A DNA stretch of 19,064 nucleotides from Gammaproteobacteria bacterium (GTDB taxonomy: Bacteria; Pseudomonadota; Gammaproteobacteria; J044): NCBI GenBank assembly GCA_026995955.1, contig JALWNJ010000166.1, forward strand, positions 1-19,064. Direction: 5' to 3'. Below the pieces are notes generated by a model. It saw only the letters and a program-made list of their open reading frames with translations. It made no database searches and had not been told where the DNA came from. Position numbers and translations under genes: made by a program. This document shows, piece after piece, positions 1 through 11,089 of the stretch (the stretch's first letter is position 1; each line of letters begins with the position of its first letter).

Positions 1-775
<775 letters not shown>

Positions 776-804
776 ACAGCGCGTGTGGCCTACGGGGAGC
801 GAAC

Positions 805-2196
805 ATGAGCGACAGCGACGACTACCGGATCGAGCACGACAGCATGGGCGAACTGCGGGTGCCCGCCCATGCCCTGTGGGGCGCGCAGACCCAGCGCGCG
901 GTGGAGAACTTTCCCATCAGCGGCCTGCGCATGCCGCGCGCCTTCATTCAGGCCCTGGGCCTGGTCAAGGCGGCCTGCGCCCGGGTCAATGCGGAGCTGG
1001 GACTGCTCGACGCGGCGGTGGCCGAGGCCATCGTCGAGGCCGCCGAGGCCGTGGCCCGCGGCGAACACGACGACCAGTTCCCGGTCGATGTGTTCCAGAC
1101 CGGTTCCGGTACCAGCAGCAACATGAACGCCAACGAGGTGATCGCGCGGCTCGCCAGCGAGCGCCTCGGCGGGCCGGTGCATCCCAACGATCAGGTCAAT
1201 CGCAGCCAGAGCTCCAACGATGTCATCCCCACCGTCATCCATGTCAGCGCCTGCCTGCGCATCGAGCAGGACCTGATCCCGGCGCTGGATCATCTCGAGC
1301 GCATCATTCGCCAGCGTGCCGCCGAGCTGGACGGGGTGGTCACCACCGGGCGCACCCACCTGATGGATGCTATGCCCATCCGCCTGTCGCAGGAACTGGG
1401 CGGCTGGGCCAGCCAGATCGCCTATGGTCGTCAGCGCATCGAATCGACCCTGCCGCGGCTGCGCGAACTGGCCATTGGCGGCACGGCGGTGGGTACCGGC
1501 ATCAATGCGCCGGAGGACTTCGGGCAGCGGGTGGCCGCGGTCCTGGCGCAGATGACCGGCATCCCCTTTGTCCGCAAGCCCGACCTGTTCGAGGCGCTGA
1601 GCGCGCAGGATGCCGCGGTGGAGGCCAGCGGCCAGTTGCGCGTCATTGCCGTGGGCCTGATGAAGATCGCCAACGACCTGCGGCTGATGAACTCCGGCCC
1701 CCTGGCCGGCATCGGCGAGATCGCCCTGCCGGCACTGCAACCCGGCAGCAGCATCATGCCGGGCAAGGTCAATCCGGTGATCCCTGAGGCGGTGTGCATG
1801 GTGGCCGCCCAGGTGATGGGCAACGACGCCACCATCGGCATCGCCGGCCAGGCCGGAAACTTCCAGCTCAATGTCATGCTGCCGGTGATCGCCTACAACC
1901 TGATCCAGTCCATCGAGCTGCTGTCGCATGCCTCGGCGGTACTGGCCGACAAGGCCATTCACGGCTTCACGGTCAATCTGGAACGAATCCAGAATGCGCT
2001 CGAGATGAATCCGATACTTGTCACCGCCCTCAATCCTGTGATTGGATATGAACTCGGCGCCGCGATTGCCAAGAAGGCCTACGCGGAAGGCCGCCCGATC
2101 ATCGAAGTCGCTGCCGAAACGACCGGACTCGATCGGGAGGAACTGGAACGGATCCTGGATCCGGCCCGGTTGACCCAGGGAGGGATAACGAAATGA
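805..2196 (+). CDS. fumC: Fumarate hydratase class II (iron-independent fumarase)
   Basis: FumC hydrates fumarate to L-malate in the TCA cycle as a soluble homotetramer without an Fe-S cluster. The 463-residue product has the usual family length. Motifs in order are [10 protein letters not shown] (about 99-108), GRTHLMDA with a catalytic-type His at 185, and the superfamily signature [11 protein letters not shown] (314-324), whose Ser316 sits on the mobile catalytic loop. The related aspartate ammonia-lyase shares the signature, but the N terminus and the ending [16 protein letters not shown] fit Pseudomonas-type FumC. The ATG at 805 follows GGGGAGCGAAC, an acceptable ribosome site. The open frame extends further upstream, but that part lies antisense to purB and is not credible. 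The GGDEF/EAL gene begins 16 bp downstream, so co-transcription is likely. Confidence 0.95.
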   Translation: MSDSDDYRIEHDSMGELRVPAHALWGAQTQRAVENFPISGLRMPRAFIQALGLVKAACARVNAELGLLDAAVAEAIVEAAEAVARGEHDDQFPVDVFQTGSGTSSNMNANEVIARLASERLGGPVHPNDQVNRSQSSNDVIPTVIHVSACLRIEQDLIPALDHLERIIRQRAAELDGVVTTGRTHLMDAMPIRLSQELGGWASQIAYGRQRIESTLPRLRELAIGGTAVGTGINAPEDFGQRVAAVLAQMTGIPFVRKPDLFEALSAQDAAVEASGQLRVIAVGLMKIANDLRLMNSGPLAGIGEIALPALQPGSSIMPGKVNPVIPEAVCMVAAQVMGNDATIGIAGQAGNFQLNVMLPVIAYNLIQSIELLSHASAVLADKAIHGFTVNLERIQNALEMNPILVTALNPVIGYELGAAIAKKAYAEGRPIIEVAAETTGLDREELERILDPARLTQGGITK

Positions 2197-2212
2197 AAAC
2201 AAAGAAAAGACC

Positions 2213-3886
2213 ATGCTGTCGGAAACTCTGGTCTACCCGACCCTCGTGGTCGGTCTGTTGCTGCTCGCCAGCAGCCTGCGCCCGGCCTGGCGACTCCATG
2301 AACGGGCCCGTGAACACGCCCGTGCCTGGGTTCTGATTGTTCTTCTCATCCCCGTTTTCGCAATTGGCTTCCTTGCGTTTCTGGCGCACCTCCGCAATGA
2401 CAGCATTGAACCCACCGACCTGCTGGCGGCCCTGCTGTTCCTGCTCGGCGCCGTCTTCGTCCGCGTCATCGTGCATCTGACGGAAGACGCCTTCCGCGAG
2501 ATGCAGCGCGTCACCGCGCTCCAGCTCCATGCCGCCTCGCACGACGAACTCACCGGTCTGTGGAACCGCAGCTGGTTCATCCGCAAGGCGGGCGAGCTGC
2601 TGGGCCGACTGCCGGAGGCGGGGCGCGAACAGGCAGCGCTGGCGGTCATGGACCTGTCACAGTTCCGCATGATCAATCAGACCCTGGGGCACTACCATGG
2701 CGACCTCATCCTGCGCGAGGTGGGCCGGCGCCTGCGCCGCGCGGTGGGCGACCATCAGCTCATTGGCCGGGTCGGCGGCGACAAGTTCGCGGTCCTCATC
2801 GAGCGGCACAACAGTCCGCGCCGCATTCGCCTGATGCTGGAGAACATCGCCGACAGTCTGTGCGCCCCCTACGAGCTGGACGAGCACCAGCAGGTGGATC
2901 TCGGCGTCCACATCGGCGTGGCCACCAGCCCCGAGCATGGCCGTGACGCCGATCAGCTGCTGCGCCGGGCCGAGCTGGCCATCCAGGCCTGCAAGAACGA
3001 GGGCCGCGAGGTGAAGCACTTCGACCCCGCCTTCGACCTGCGCGACAAGACGCGCCTGACCCTGCTGGCCGATCTCAAGTCGGCCATCGCCGCGGGCGAG
3101 CTGGTGCTGCAGTACCAGCCGCAGGTGGAAATGAACCGCGGCACGGTGTGCTCGGCCGAGGCCCTGGTGCGCTGGCCGCATCCCCGGCTCGGGTTGCTGG
3201 GGCCGGACGAATTCATCGGCCTGGCCGAAGAGGCTGGCCTGATCAACGCGCTCACCTACTGGGTGCTGAGCGAATCGTTCCGCCAGCTGGCGGAATGGGA
3301 GCGCGAGGGCCTGAAGCTGCGCCTCGGCATCAACCTCTCGGTCGGCAACCTGCTCAACCAGGACTTCTACCGTTTTGTCACCGAGCAGCGCGCGGCCCAC
3401 GGCGTGCGGCCGGAACAGGTCAAGTTCGAGATCACCGAGAGCGCCGTCATGGAGGACCCGCAGCGCGCCATGGAGATCCTGACCCGCATGCACGGCGAGG
3501 GCTATGTGTTCTCCATCGACGACTTCGGCACCGGCTATTCCTCGCTCTCCTACCTCAAGCGCCTGCCGGTGGACGAGATCAAGATCGACAAGTCCTTCGT
3601 CATGGAAATGACACGCGACGACAACGACGCCGTCATCGTGCGTTCCACCATCGACCTGGCCCACAACATGGGCCGGCGCGTGGTGGCCGAGGGCGTGGAG
3701 AGCCAGGATGCCCTGGAAGTGCTCAAGATCCTGGGCTGCGACTGCGTGCAGGGCTTTTACCTGGCGCGGCCGATGGCCGCCGATGTCCTGCGCCACTGGG
3801 TGGTGTCGTCGGCCTTCCGCATCGAACACCTGGTCAATCCCGGCACAGCCTCTCGTGCCGACGGCGAGGGGCATCAGCACGCGTGA
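2213..3886 (+). CDS. Membrane-bound GGDEF/EAL c-di-GMP protein with degenerate GGDKF and intact EAL
   Basis: The 557-residue protein has three predicted membrane helices (about 6-22, 38-60, 67-88), then a GGDEF domain (about 105-270) and an EAL domain (about 285-530). The GGDEF signature reads GGDKF (188-192): the metal-binding Glu is Lys, and there is no RxxD inhibitory site five residues upstream, so cyclase activity is probably lost. The EAL domain looks catalytic: EAL 316-318, Asn374, Glu409, DDFGTG 436-441, Lys457, Glu493 and Gln513 are all present. The inferred role is c-di-GMP hydrolysis to pGpG, possibly with the degenerate GGDEF acting as a GTP sensor, as described for Caulobacter PdeA. 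It starts 16 bp after fumC and is probably in the same transcript. There is no recognisable sensory domain besides the membrane region. Confidence 0.92.
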   Translation: MLSETLVYPTLVVGLLLLASSLRPAWRLHERAREHARAWVLIVLLIPVFAIGFLAFLAHLRNDSIEPTDLLAALLFLLGAVFVRVIVHLTEDAFREMQRVTALQLHAASHDELTGLWNRSWFIRKAGELLGRLPEAGREQAALAVMDLSQFRMINQTLGHYHGDLILREVGRRLRRAVGDHQLIGRVGGDKFAVLIERHNSPRRIRLMLENIADSLCAPYELDEHQQVDLGVHIGVATSPEHGRDADQLLRRAELAIQACKNEGREVKHFDPAFDLRDKTRLTLLADLKSAIAAGELVLQYQPQVEMNRGTVCSAEALVRWPHPRLGLLGPDEFIGLAEEAGLINALTYWVLSESFRQLAEWEREGLKLRLGINLSVGNLLNQDFYRFVTEQRAAHGVRPEQVKFEITESAVMEDPQRAMEILTRMHGEGYVFSIDDFGTGYSSLSYLKRLPVDEIKIDKSFVMEMTRDDNDAVIVRSTIDLAHNMGRRVVAEGVESQDALEVLKILGCDCVQGFYLARPMAADVLRHWVVSSAFRIEHLVNPGTASRADGEGHQHA

Positions 3887-3894
3887 ACGGAAAA

Positions 3895-3914
3895 GGGGCG
3901 CCAGATGGCGCCCC
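3895..3914 (-). terminator. Rho-independent terminator of acnA
   Basis: GGGGCGCCA (3895-3903) and TGGCGCCCC (3906-3914) form a perfect 9-bp GC-rich stem with a 2-nt spacer, so the top pairs must open to make a loop. On the minus strand the stem is followed by TTTTCC, giving the U tract expected after acnA. On the plus strand the 3' side (TGCAGTTACC) is not T-rich, so termination of the GGDEF/EAL transcript here is less certain. Confidence 0.7.
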
Positions 3915-3946
3915 TGCAGTTACCCCTGTCGATCTTCTTTGCTGCC

Positions 3947-6613
<2,667 letters not shown>

Positions 6614-6629
6614 GGGCGTTCCTGATGGC

Positions 6630-6659
6630 TTGCGGTTGCCGGAAAGGGGCGCGTATTAT
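6630..6659 (+). promoter_or_regulatory. Candidate sigma70-type promoter for the gene at 6688
   Basis: TTGCGG (6630-6635) and TATTAT (6654-6659) are separated by 18 bp and lie 29 bp upstream of the ATG at 6688. The overlapping complement GATAAT (6655-6660) could serve as a -10 for acnA on the minus strand, though without a clear -35. The call rests on hexamer match and spacing only. Confidence 0.35.
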
Positions 6660-6687
6660 CCCCGATTTTGCAGCGCGGGGACAGCGC

Positions 6688-7032
6688 ATGATCGATGCCG
6701 AAGGGTTCGAGGCCCATCGCGACCAGCTCGGCGAGCTGCTGGTCATTCTGCACAAGACCACGACCTGGCTGGCCTTTGCGAGCTTCTGCGGCTACGGGCT
6801 GGCGGCCTGGTACCTGTACCGTGGCCACATCCCCCTGGCGCTGGGCATCGCTACCGCGAGCTATCTCTTCTTTCGCCTGTTCCGGCCGCTGTCGCTGGCC
6901 ATCCTGCGCCGCATCGCCGCGCTGCGCGAGGATCTGTGGCCGGCGATGCAGTGGCTGGACGCGCAGATCCGCGCCCATGGTGCGGAAACGGTGATCGCCT
7001 GGCTCGACGAGCGCCTGTTTCCCAAACCCTGA
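6688..7032 (+). CDS. Small predicted inner-membrane protein, function unknown
   Basis: This encodes a 114-residue protein of no family I recognise. A short acidic and amphipathic N terminus (IDAEGFEAHRDQLGELL) is followed by two hydrophobic stretches, about residues 24-38 and 45-62, that could form a membrane hairpin. The cytoplasm-like C-terminal half (about 65-114) is rich in Arg, Ala and acidic residues. The ATG at 6688 is chosen because GGGGA lies about seven bases upstream. An in-frame ATG at 6625 exists, but the extra N terminus ([14 protein letters not shown]) looks like translated leader and overlaps the putative promoter. The gene stands alone, divergent from acnA and convergent with cyaY across 25 bp. 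Codon usage resembles its neighbours. Confidence 0.7.
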   Translation: MIDAEGFEAHRDQLGELLVILHKTTTWLAFASFCGYGLAAWYLYRGHIPLALGIATASYLFFRLFRPLSLAILRRIAALREDLWPAMQWLDAQIRAHGAETVIAWLDERLFPKP

Positions 7033-7057
7033 AGGGGTCTGGCAGCGGGCGGCGCGC

Positions 7058-7378
7058 TCAGTCGAGCGCGACGGGGCGGCCCGTGATCCGACCGAGCACG
7101 CGCGAGAGTACCTGCATCAGGTCCTCGCCCGTGCGGTCGTCCACCCAGCGCGCGTCCGCGCGCGAGAAATGGGCAGGGCCTTCCGGCGACACCAGCCAGA
7201 TCTGCTGCTGCGCCTCCTGGCGGTTGAGCACCAGCGTGCGCCCGTCGTCGAACTCGATGGTCAGCACGCCGTCGATGAGATCGAGATCGGCGTCCTCCAG
7301 GGCATCGAGTGCTTCGAGCCGCTGCTGGATGTCCTCGAGCGTCTGTTCGGCCAGTACGGGGAAGGAAGGCTGGTTCAT
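7058..7378 (-). CDS. cyaY: CyaY, bacterial frataxin (iron-sulfur assembly regulator)
   Basis: CyaY binds iron and the cysteine desulfurase IscS and modulates Fe-S cluster assembly in the cytoplasm. The 106-residue product matches the E. coli CyaY length. The first helix carries the acidic ridge (EDIQQRLEALDALEDADLD), followed by the strands DGVLTIEFDDGRTLVLNRQ, QQIWLVSPEGPAHFS and WVDDRTGEDL, in the frataxin order. NRQE and IWL align with the conserved NRQEPLHQVWL region of the E. coli protein. It lies 55 bp downstream of the DUF423 gene on the same strand and may share its transcript. isc or suf genes are not in the window, but Fe-S clients such as AcnA are nearby. Confidence 0.9.
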   Translation of the reverse strand: MNQPSFPVLAEQTLEDIQQRLEALDALEDADLDLIDGVLTIEFDDGRTLVLNRQEAQQQIWLVSPEGPAHFSRADARWVDDRTGEDLMQVLSRVLGRITGRPVALD

Positions 7379-7433
7379 GGCTGGGATCCGTTGATTGCGT
7401 CGTGCTGCATCCTGCCAGTGCCCTGCCTTGCTT

Positions 7434-7823
7434 TCAACGGGCGGCTTGCGGGGAATTGCGCAGGCTCCACACGGCCAGGGCCAGCCAGCCCAGGATGAAC
7501 GACAGGCCGCCGAACGGGGTGATCACGCCCAGCCAGCGCAGGCCGGTCAGCGCCAGCAGGTAGAGGCTGCCGGAGAACAGCAGGATGCCGGCGAGCAGCA
7601 GCCAGCCGGCGAGCGCGGGCGTGGAGCCGTTGCGCTGCAGCAGGCCGACGGCCACCAGGGCCAGGGCATGCAGGGCATGGTAGTCCACCGCCTTGTGCCA
7701 GAGGTCGAGATGGTGCGCGTCCAGCCGGCCCTCCAGCCCGTGGGCGCCGAAGGCGCCGGTGATTACCGCCAGGGCGCCGAGCAGGGCGCCTGCAAGGAGC
7801 CAGTTCATGGTGCTTGTCTCCAT
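7434..7823 (-). CDS. DUF423 family (YgdD-like) small membrane protein
   Basis: The 129-residue, four-helix membrane protein has the DUF423 hallmarks: GAFGAHGLEGRL near the N terminus, YHALHALALVAVG, LFSGSLYLLALTG and ITPFGGLSFILGWLAL. The family is widespread in proteobacteria, including E. coli YgdD, and its function is not established. I chose the ATG at 7823 (METSTMNWLL) because AGGAAACGCG gives a good ribosome site. The ATG at 7808 (MNWLLAG) also has GGAG nine bases upstream and is an equal alternative. A longer frame from 7847 is less likely. cyaY follows 55 bp downstream, and yajQ diverges across about 63 bp. Confidence 0.85.
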   Translation of the reverse strand: METSTMNWLLAGALLGALAVITGAFGAHGLEGRLDAHHLDLWHKAVDYHALHALALVAVGLLQRNGSTPALAGWLLLAGILLFSGSLYLLALTGLRWLGVITPFGGLSFILGWLALAVWSLRNSPQAAR

Positions 7824-7886
7824 CGCGTTTCCTGATATTGTAGGCAAAAACCGCTTCCGTCATCACGATTGTCGAGGACAGCATCC

Positions 7887-8372
7887 ATGCCATCGTTCGA
7901 TGTGGTATCCGAGGTCGATCATCACGAGCTGACCAATGCCATCGACCAGACCAACCGCGAGATCTCCCAGCGCTACGATCTTAAGACCACCAGCGCCAGG
8001 GTAGAGAAGCAGGACGACAACACCCTCAGGCTCACCGCCGATTCCGAGTTCCATGCCGGCCAGGTGATGGACATCCTGCTGCAGAAGCTGGCCAAGCGGG
8101 GCATCGACGTGGGTTGCGTCGAAGCCGGCGAGGTGACGCCCTCCGGCAAGACCGTGTACCAGATCATCACCATCCGCGAGGGGCTGGACCAGCCCACCGC
8201 CAAGAAGATGATCAAGCTCATCAAGGACAGCAAGCTCAAGGTCCAGGCCCAGGTGCAGGGCGACAAGATCCGCGTTCAGGGCAAGAAGCGCGACGACCTG
8301 CAGTCCGTTATTGCGCTCCTCAAGGGGGCCGAACTCGGGCTGCCGCTGCAGTTCCAGAACTTCCGCGACTGA
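7887..8372 (+). CDS. yajQ: YajQ family nucleotide-binding protein
   Basis: The 161-residue product aligns over its full length with E. coli YajQ (163 residues). Matching segments are the start PSFDVVSEVD, KLAKRGID, KKMIKLIKDSKLKVQAQVQGD, and the end PLQFQNFRD. The fold is two ferredoxin-like domains. Family members bind nucleotides; the Xanthomonas homologue was reported as a c-di-GMP receptor that works with a transcription factor, and other members have been linked to tRNA or ATP/GTP binding. The ATG at 7887 follows GAGGA with eight bases of spacing and gives the conserved MPSFD start; an in-frame ATG at 7869 has no such support. Whether it binds c-di-GMP here cannot be read from sequence. 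Confidence 0.93.
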   Translation: MPSFDVVSEVDHHELTNAIDQTNREISQRYDLKTTSARVEKQDDNTLRLTADSEFHAGQVMDILLQKLAKRGIDVGCVEAGEVTPSGKTVYQIITIREGLDQPTAKKMIKLIKDSKLKVQAQVQGDKIRVQGKKRDDLQSVIALLKGAELGLPLQFQNFRD

Positions 8373-8376
8373 GGGC

Positions 8377-8709
8377 TCAGTCGCGGCCGCCCGGTTTTGG
8401 CACGGGCGGCAGCTCGCGTTCCTCGGGCTTCCAGCCGAGTTCCAGCGCGCGGGCGATGGCCGCCTTGTGGATGCGCTCGTGGGCGGCTCGCCACTCGGTC
8501 GGCAGGCGTGCGGTGTCGTATTCGCAGTCTTCCCACACGGCTACCACCTGCTCGTGCACGCGCTGCAGGGCGCGAAGGGTCCAGCCGCTGCAGGTCTGGC
8601 CCTCCGGCAGCAGGCCGAAGGCCCAGGCATCGCGGATGGTGTTGCCGATCGGCGTCATGCCGCCAAAGTCGTCGGCCTCCAGGCCGGGATAGGTGTCTTC
8701 ACGCATCAT
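8377..8709 (-). CDS. Conserved-looking small hypothetical protein
   Basis: This is a soluble 110-residue protein that I do not recognise. It has no signal peptide or membrane segment. The N terminus (REDTYPGLEADDFGGMTPIGNTIRDAWAFGLLPE) looks structured and conserved. It is followed by an amphipathic helix (LRALQRVHEQVVAVWEDCEYD), a second helix (RAAHERIHKAAIARALELGW) and a proline-rich tail (ELPPVPKPGG). Two cysteines lie about 23 residues apart (Cys40, Cys63). Start is the first of two adjacent ATGs (8709 or 8706), with only a weak GGAA upstream. It converges with yajQ across 4 bp and diverges from the Rieske-like gene across 43 bp. Convergent packing and coding-like codon use support it as real. 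Confidence 0.7.
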   Translation of the reverse strand: MMREDTYPGLEADDFGGMTPIGNTIRDAWAFGLLPEGQTCSGWTLRALQRVHEQVVAVWEDCEYDTARLPTEWRAAHERIHKAAIARALELGWKPEERELPPVPKPGGRD

Positions 8710-8752
8710 GGTGTTCCGTACGGGGCGAAGCGCCCATTATGAGGAATCTCCA

Positions 8753-9295
8753 ATGGACAGGAAACTGCTCTACCGTTCGCTGATGAAGATCATGGTGCTG
8801 CTGGCGCTCACCTTCGTCTTCTACGGCTTTCTGGAGGACTACCTGCGGCTGCAACAGGTCGAGACGCGCGATCATGTGGTCGTGGAGGTCGGCCATCTCC
8901 AGCCCGGCGGCGAGCTGCGCGTGCGCTGGGATGGCCGCGGTTACCTGATCCTGCATCGCACGCCACAGACCATCCGGCACCTGCGCGAACACAGCGAGGG
9001 ACTGCTGGACCCCTATTCTGAGCACAGCCTGCAGCCGGAGTGGGCTGCCAACCCCTTGCGCTCGGCCCGTCCCGAGTATCTGGTGGTCATGGCGCCTTCC
9101 TTTCCGGGTCATCCCGAATGTACCTTGCGGTACCGCGCCCCGGGGCCGGATGGAGCGGGTCGCCTGATCGCCGAGTGCAACGGGGCGCAATACGATCTGG
9201 CCGGCCGGGCCATCAAGGGCACCGCGGCCACCGGCAATCTGGTGGTGCCGGAGTACCGCTGGCAGACGCCGCAGCAGCTCGTTCTGCTCAGGTAG
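8753..9295 (+). CDS. Membrane-anchored Rieske-fold protein lacking most [2Fe-2S] ligands
   Basis: The 180-residue protein has one N-terminal membrane anchor (about 11-27) and a C-terminal domain (about 105-175) laid out like a Rieske protein. Residues 137-169 run like the usual second Rieske box (CPCHGS, YDxxGR, xGPAPxNLxVPxY): here ECNGAQYDLAGRA and then GNLVVPEYRW. Aligned to CTHLGC and CPCHGS, the boxes read PGHPEC (118-123) and AECNGA (140-145). The two disulfide cysteines (Cys123, Cys142) and one His (120) are kept, while cluster ligands Cys118, Cys140 and His143 are Pro, Ala and Asn. It therefore probably binds no Rieske cluster. The ATG at 8753 is preceded by GAGGA with eight bases of spacing. 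No cytochrome b or other partner is adjacent. The fold call is by eye and needs a profile search. Confidence 0.72.
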   Translation: MDRKLLYRSLMKIMVLLALTFVFYGFLEDYLRLQQVETRDHVVVEVGHLQPGGELRVRWDGRGYLILHRTPQTIRHLREHSEGLLDPYSEHSLQPEWAANPLRSARPEYLVVMAPSFPGHPECTLRYRAPGPDGAGRLIAECNGAQYDLAGRAIKGTAATGNLVVPEYRWQTPQQLVLLR

Positions 9296-10022
9296 CGGGA
9301 TACAGGTCGTAGCGCGTGGTCTTGCCCTCGATGCGGCCGCTGGGGCGCATGCCGGCCAGGGGCGGCGCCTTGCGTGGGCGCTTGACCACCAGCCGTTTCA
9401 GGGCCAGTTGCCTGCCGCGTTCGAACAGGGCGTCGGCATCCTCGTCGTGCCCCACCAGCCGATGGAACAGCTGCATCTCCTTCTTGACGAGCGCCTGCTT
9501 GCCGCGCGGAGGAAACATCGGATCCAGATAGACGACCTCGGCGGGCTGCAGTTCGCAGTCGAGCGCATCGGCGGGGATCAGCCGGACCCGCTGCGGTACC
9601 CAGTCGAGTTCGCGCGCAGCCCGGGCCAGCGCATCCTCCAGCAGCAGGGCCACCAGCGGGTGCCGTTCCACCAGCGTGACGCGGCAGCCGATCGCCGCCA
9701 GCAGCATGCCATCGCGGCCAAGACCCGCCGTCAGATCGAGGACGGAAGGAGGCGCCCCGGCGTTCACGGCACAGGCCCGTGCCAGCATCGGCGCCGCATG
9801 GCGTCCCCGACGCAGGCGGTGTCCCATGGGGCCGCGCAGAAAGTCCGGTTGCAGGGATGGGAGCTTCGAGGCCGCGGGTGGAAACAGGGTCAGGCGGTCA
9901 CCCGTTTGCAGACACCATGCCTCCTCAGGCACGGCATTGGCTTCGATGCGTGGACAACCCAGACGCGCCGCAAGCCGGTCGGCGTGTTCGGCGGCCTCAG
10001 GGGCATCGGACGCTGCCGCCAC
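9288..10022 (-). CDS. rsmJ: 16S rRNA (guanine1516-N2)-methyltransferase
   Basis: RsmJ (YhiQ) methylates G1516 of 16S rRNA using S-adenosylmethionine. The SAM-binding motif VLDLTAGLGRDGMLLA, the acidic strand end VTLVERHP, and the catalytic region VYLDPMFPPRGKQALVKKEMQLF are strong matches to E. coli RsmJ. The C terminus VVKRPRKAPPLAG and GKTTRYDLYPA also fits. The start is uncertain: there is no ATG close by. GTG at 10022 gives 244 residues, close to the usual 250, but cuts the first strand (LVVAAASD). TTG at 10058 would keep it at the cost of a 14-nt overlap with the upstream gene. The last 8 bp overlap the convergent Rieske-like gene. Confidence 0.9.
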   Translation of the reverse strand: MAAASDAPEAAEHADRLAARLGCPRIEANAVPEEAWCLQTGDRLTLFPPAASKLPSLQPDFLRGPMGHRLRRGRHAAPMLARACAVNAGAPPSVLDLTAGLGRDGMLLAAIGCRVTLVERHPLVALLLEDALARAARELDWVPQRVRLIPADALDCELQPAEVVYLDPMFPPRGKQALVKKEMQLFHRLVGHDEDADALFERGRQLALKRLVVKRPRKAPPLAGMRPSGRIEGKTTRYDLYPAT

Positions 10023-10044
10023 GACCAGCGGCAGCGTCCGGGGC

Positions 10045-10797
10045 TCAGAAATCGACAAAGACCGCGATGTAGGGGCCGCCGAACTTGAAGTCGGCGGTGA
10101 TGTTGGAGACATCGTTGAGCTTGGCGCCCGTCTCGCGGAAGCCGCCCTCGAGCCCGACCACCCAGGGCGACTGCCAGGCCACCCAGGCACGAATGTCGCG
10201 CAGGTAGTTGCCGCTGTAGCCGAGATAACTGCCATCTGCTCCAATACGGAAGCTGGCGGGCAGGCTCGCTTCGGCACGGGCATAGAGCAGCGGGGCCCAT
10301 ACATCGAAATCGGCCTTTTCGTTCTGGCCGCTGCCCGTCATCTCCATGCTGCCCTTCAGGTTGCGCACATCGACGCCCAGGTCGAGAGACACCACGTTGT
10401 CCAGCAGTTCGTAATAGAGCACGCCACCCGACTGCTGCACATCAAACTTGCTGGCAACCGTGCTGGAAACAGGGAAGGTGGCGCCGCCGAACTGGATGGT
10501 CTGGTTGATTTGCCCTTGTCCATCGGTGCTGAACTTGCTGCCATAGAGCCGCACATTGGGCAGGATGGGTACCGGATGTTCGATCGACACCCAGAAAAAA
10601 CCGTTCTGCTTGTCCTTCAGGTGCAGGTCGTCTTTGACATCGATGTTGGTGGCGCCCGATCCCGTATCGTAGGTACCGTTGCCGCTGACATTCTGCTGCC
10701 AGCCGGCCACCCCGAAATCGACACCCACGACATCCGCATGTGCCGGCATGGCGAGCGCCATGGTCACCAGGCCCGTGGCCAGGAATCGTTGCTTCAT
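10045..10797 (-). CDS. Outer-membrane beta-barrel protein, TIGR04219-like
   Basis: The 250-residue secreted protein has a classical signal peptide (KQRFLATGLVTMALAMPAHA, cleavage after AHA at about residue 21). The mature part is built of alternating amphipathic strands and ends in Phe (YIAVFVDF), the hallmark of BAM-inserted outer-membrane barrels. Features such as VDFGVAGW near the mature N terminus, LPNVRLYGSKFS and the ending resemble the TIGR04219 family of about 250-residue barrels of unknown function. The ATG at 10797 is preferred because GGGAG lies seven bases upstream; the ATG at 10803 would have no spacing. rsmJ follows 22 bp downstream on the same strand. Ligand and role are unknown. 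Confidence 0.8.
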   Translation of the reverse strand: MKQRFLATGLVTMALAMPAHADVVGVDFGVAGWQQNVSGNGTYDTGSGATNIDVKDDLHLKDKQNGFFWVSIEHPVPILPNVRLYGSKFSTDGQGQINQTIQFGGATFPVSSTVASKFDVQQSGGVLYYELLDNVVSLDLGVDVRNLKGSMEMTGSGQNEKADFDVWAPLLYARAEASLPASFRIGADGSYLGYSGNYLRDIRAWVAWQSPWVVGLEGGFRETGAKLNDVSNITADFKFGGPYIAVFVDF

Positions 10798-10873
10798 CTC
10801 CATTCTCCCTGTCTGTGGCAAAAAGCACCTGTTCAGGATATGCGGCCGCAGGGGAAATGCAAGTGCGGGGCGC

Positions 10874-11089
10874 TCAGTAATGCGGCGGTCGCTCGTCCTC
10901 GGGGATGGCGGACGAGGCGGCCGTGGCCTGGCTGCGCAACTGTTCGCGCAGCATTTCGATCTGCAGAGTCATTTCCTGCTGGCCGCGTTCCTGTTCCAGC
11001 AGGCTGCGGGTGACCTGATCCAGCGCATCCTCGAGATGGGCGATGCGAATTTCCAGTTCTGTGATCCGGGCTTCGGCTTCGGGGTTCAT
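10874..11089 (-). CDS. slyX: SlyX family coiled-coil protein
   Basis: The 71-residue protein is almost entirely a coiled coil (about residues 5-54) with heptad leucine/isoleucine spacing (ITELEIRIAHLEDALDQV). It ends in PPHY, the C-terminal signature shared with E. coli SlyX (72 residues). The function of SlyX is not established. Its ATG overlaps the stop of the D-2-hydroxyacid dehydrogenase by four bases (ATGA), implying one mRNA and translational coupling. The outer-membrane gene starts 76 bp downstream on the same strand. Confidence 0.9.
   Translation of the reverse strand: MNPEAEARITELEIRIAHLEDALDQVTRSLLEQERGQQEMTLQIEMLREQLRSQATAASSAIPEDERPPHY

Noticed and set aside
1741..1773. fumC as aspartate ammonia-lyase
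   Set aside because: The signature is shared by the superfamily, but the N terminus, [10 protein letters not shown] region and C terminus agree with class II fumarase.
790..2214. Long minus-strand frame opposite fumC, and similar ones opposite the GGDEF/EAL gene and acnA
   Set aside because: They are shadows produced by GC-rich codon bias in confident genes on the other strand and have no recognisable domains.
10023..10304. Extended N terminus of rsmJ
   Set aside because: It is antiparallel to nothing known but overlaps the barrel gene on the same strand in another frame, and its composition (Pro, Ser, Arg, Thr rich) is shadow-like.
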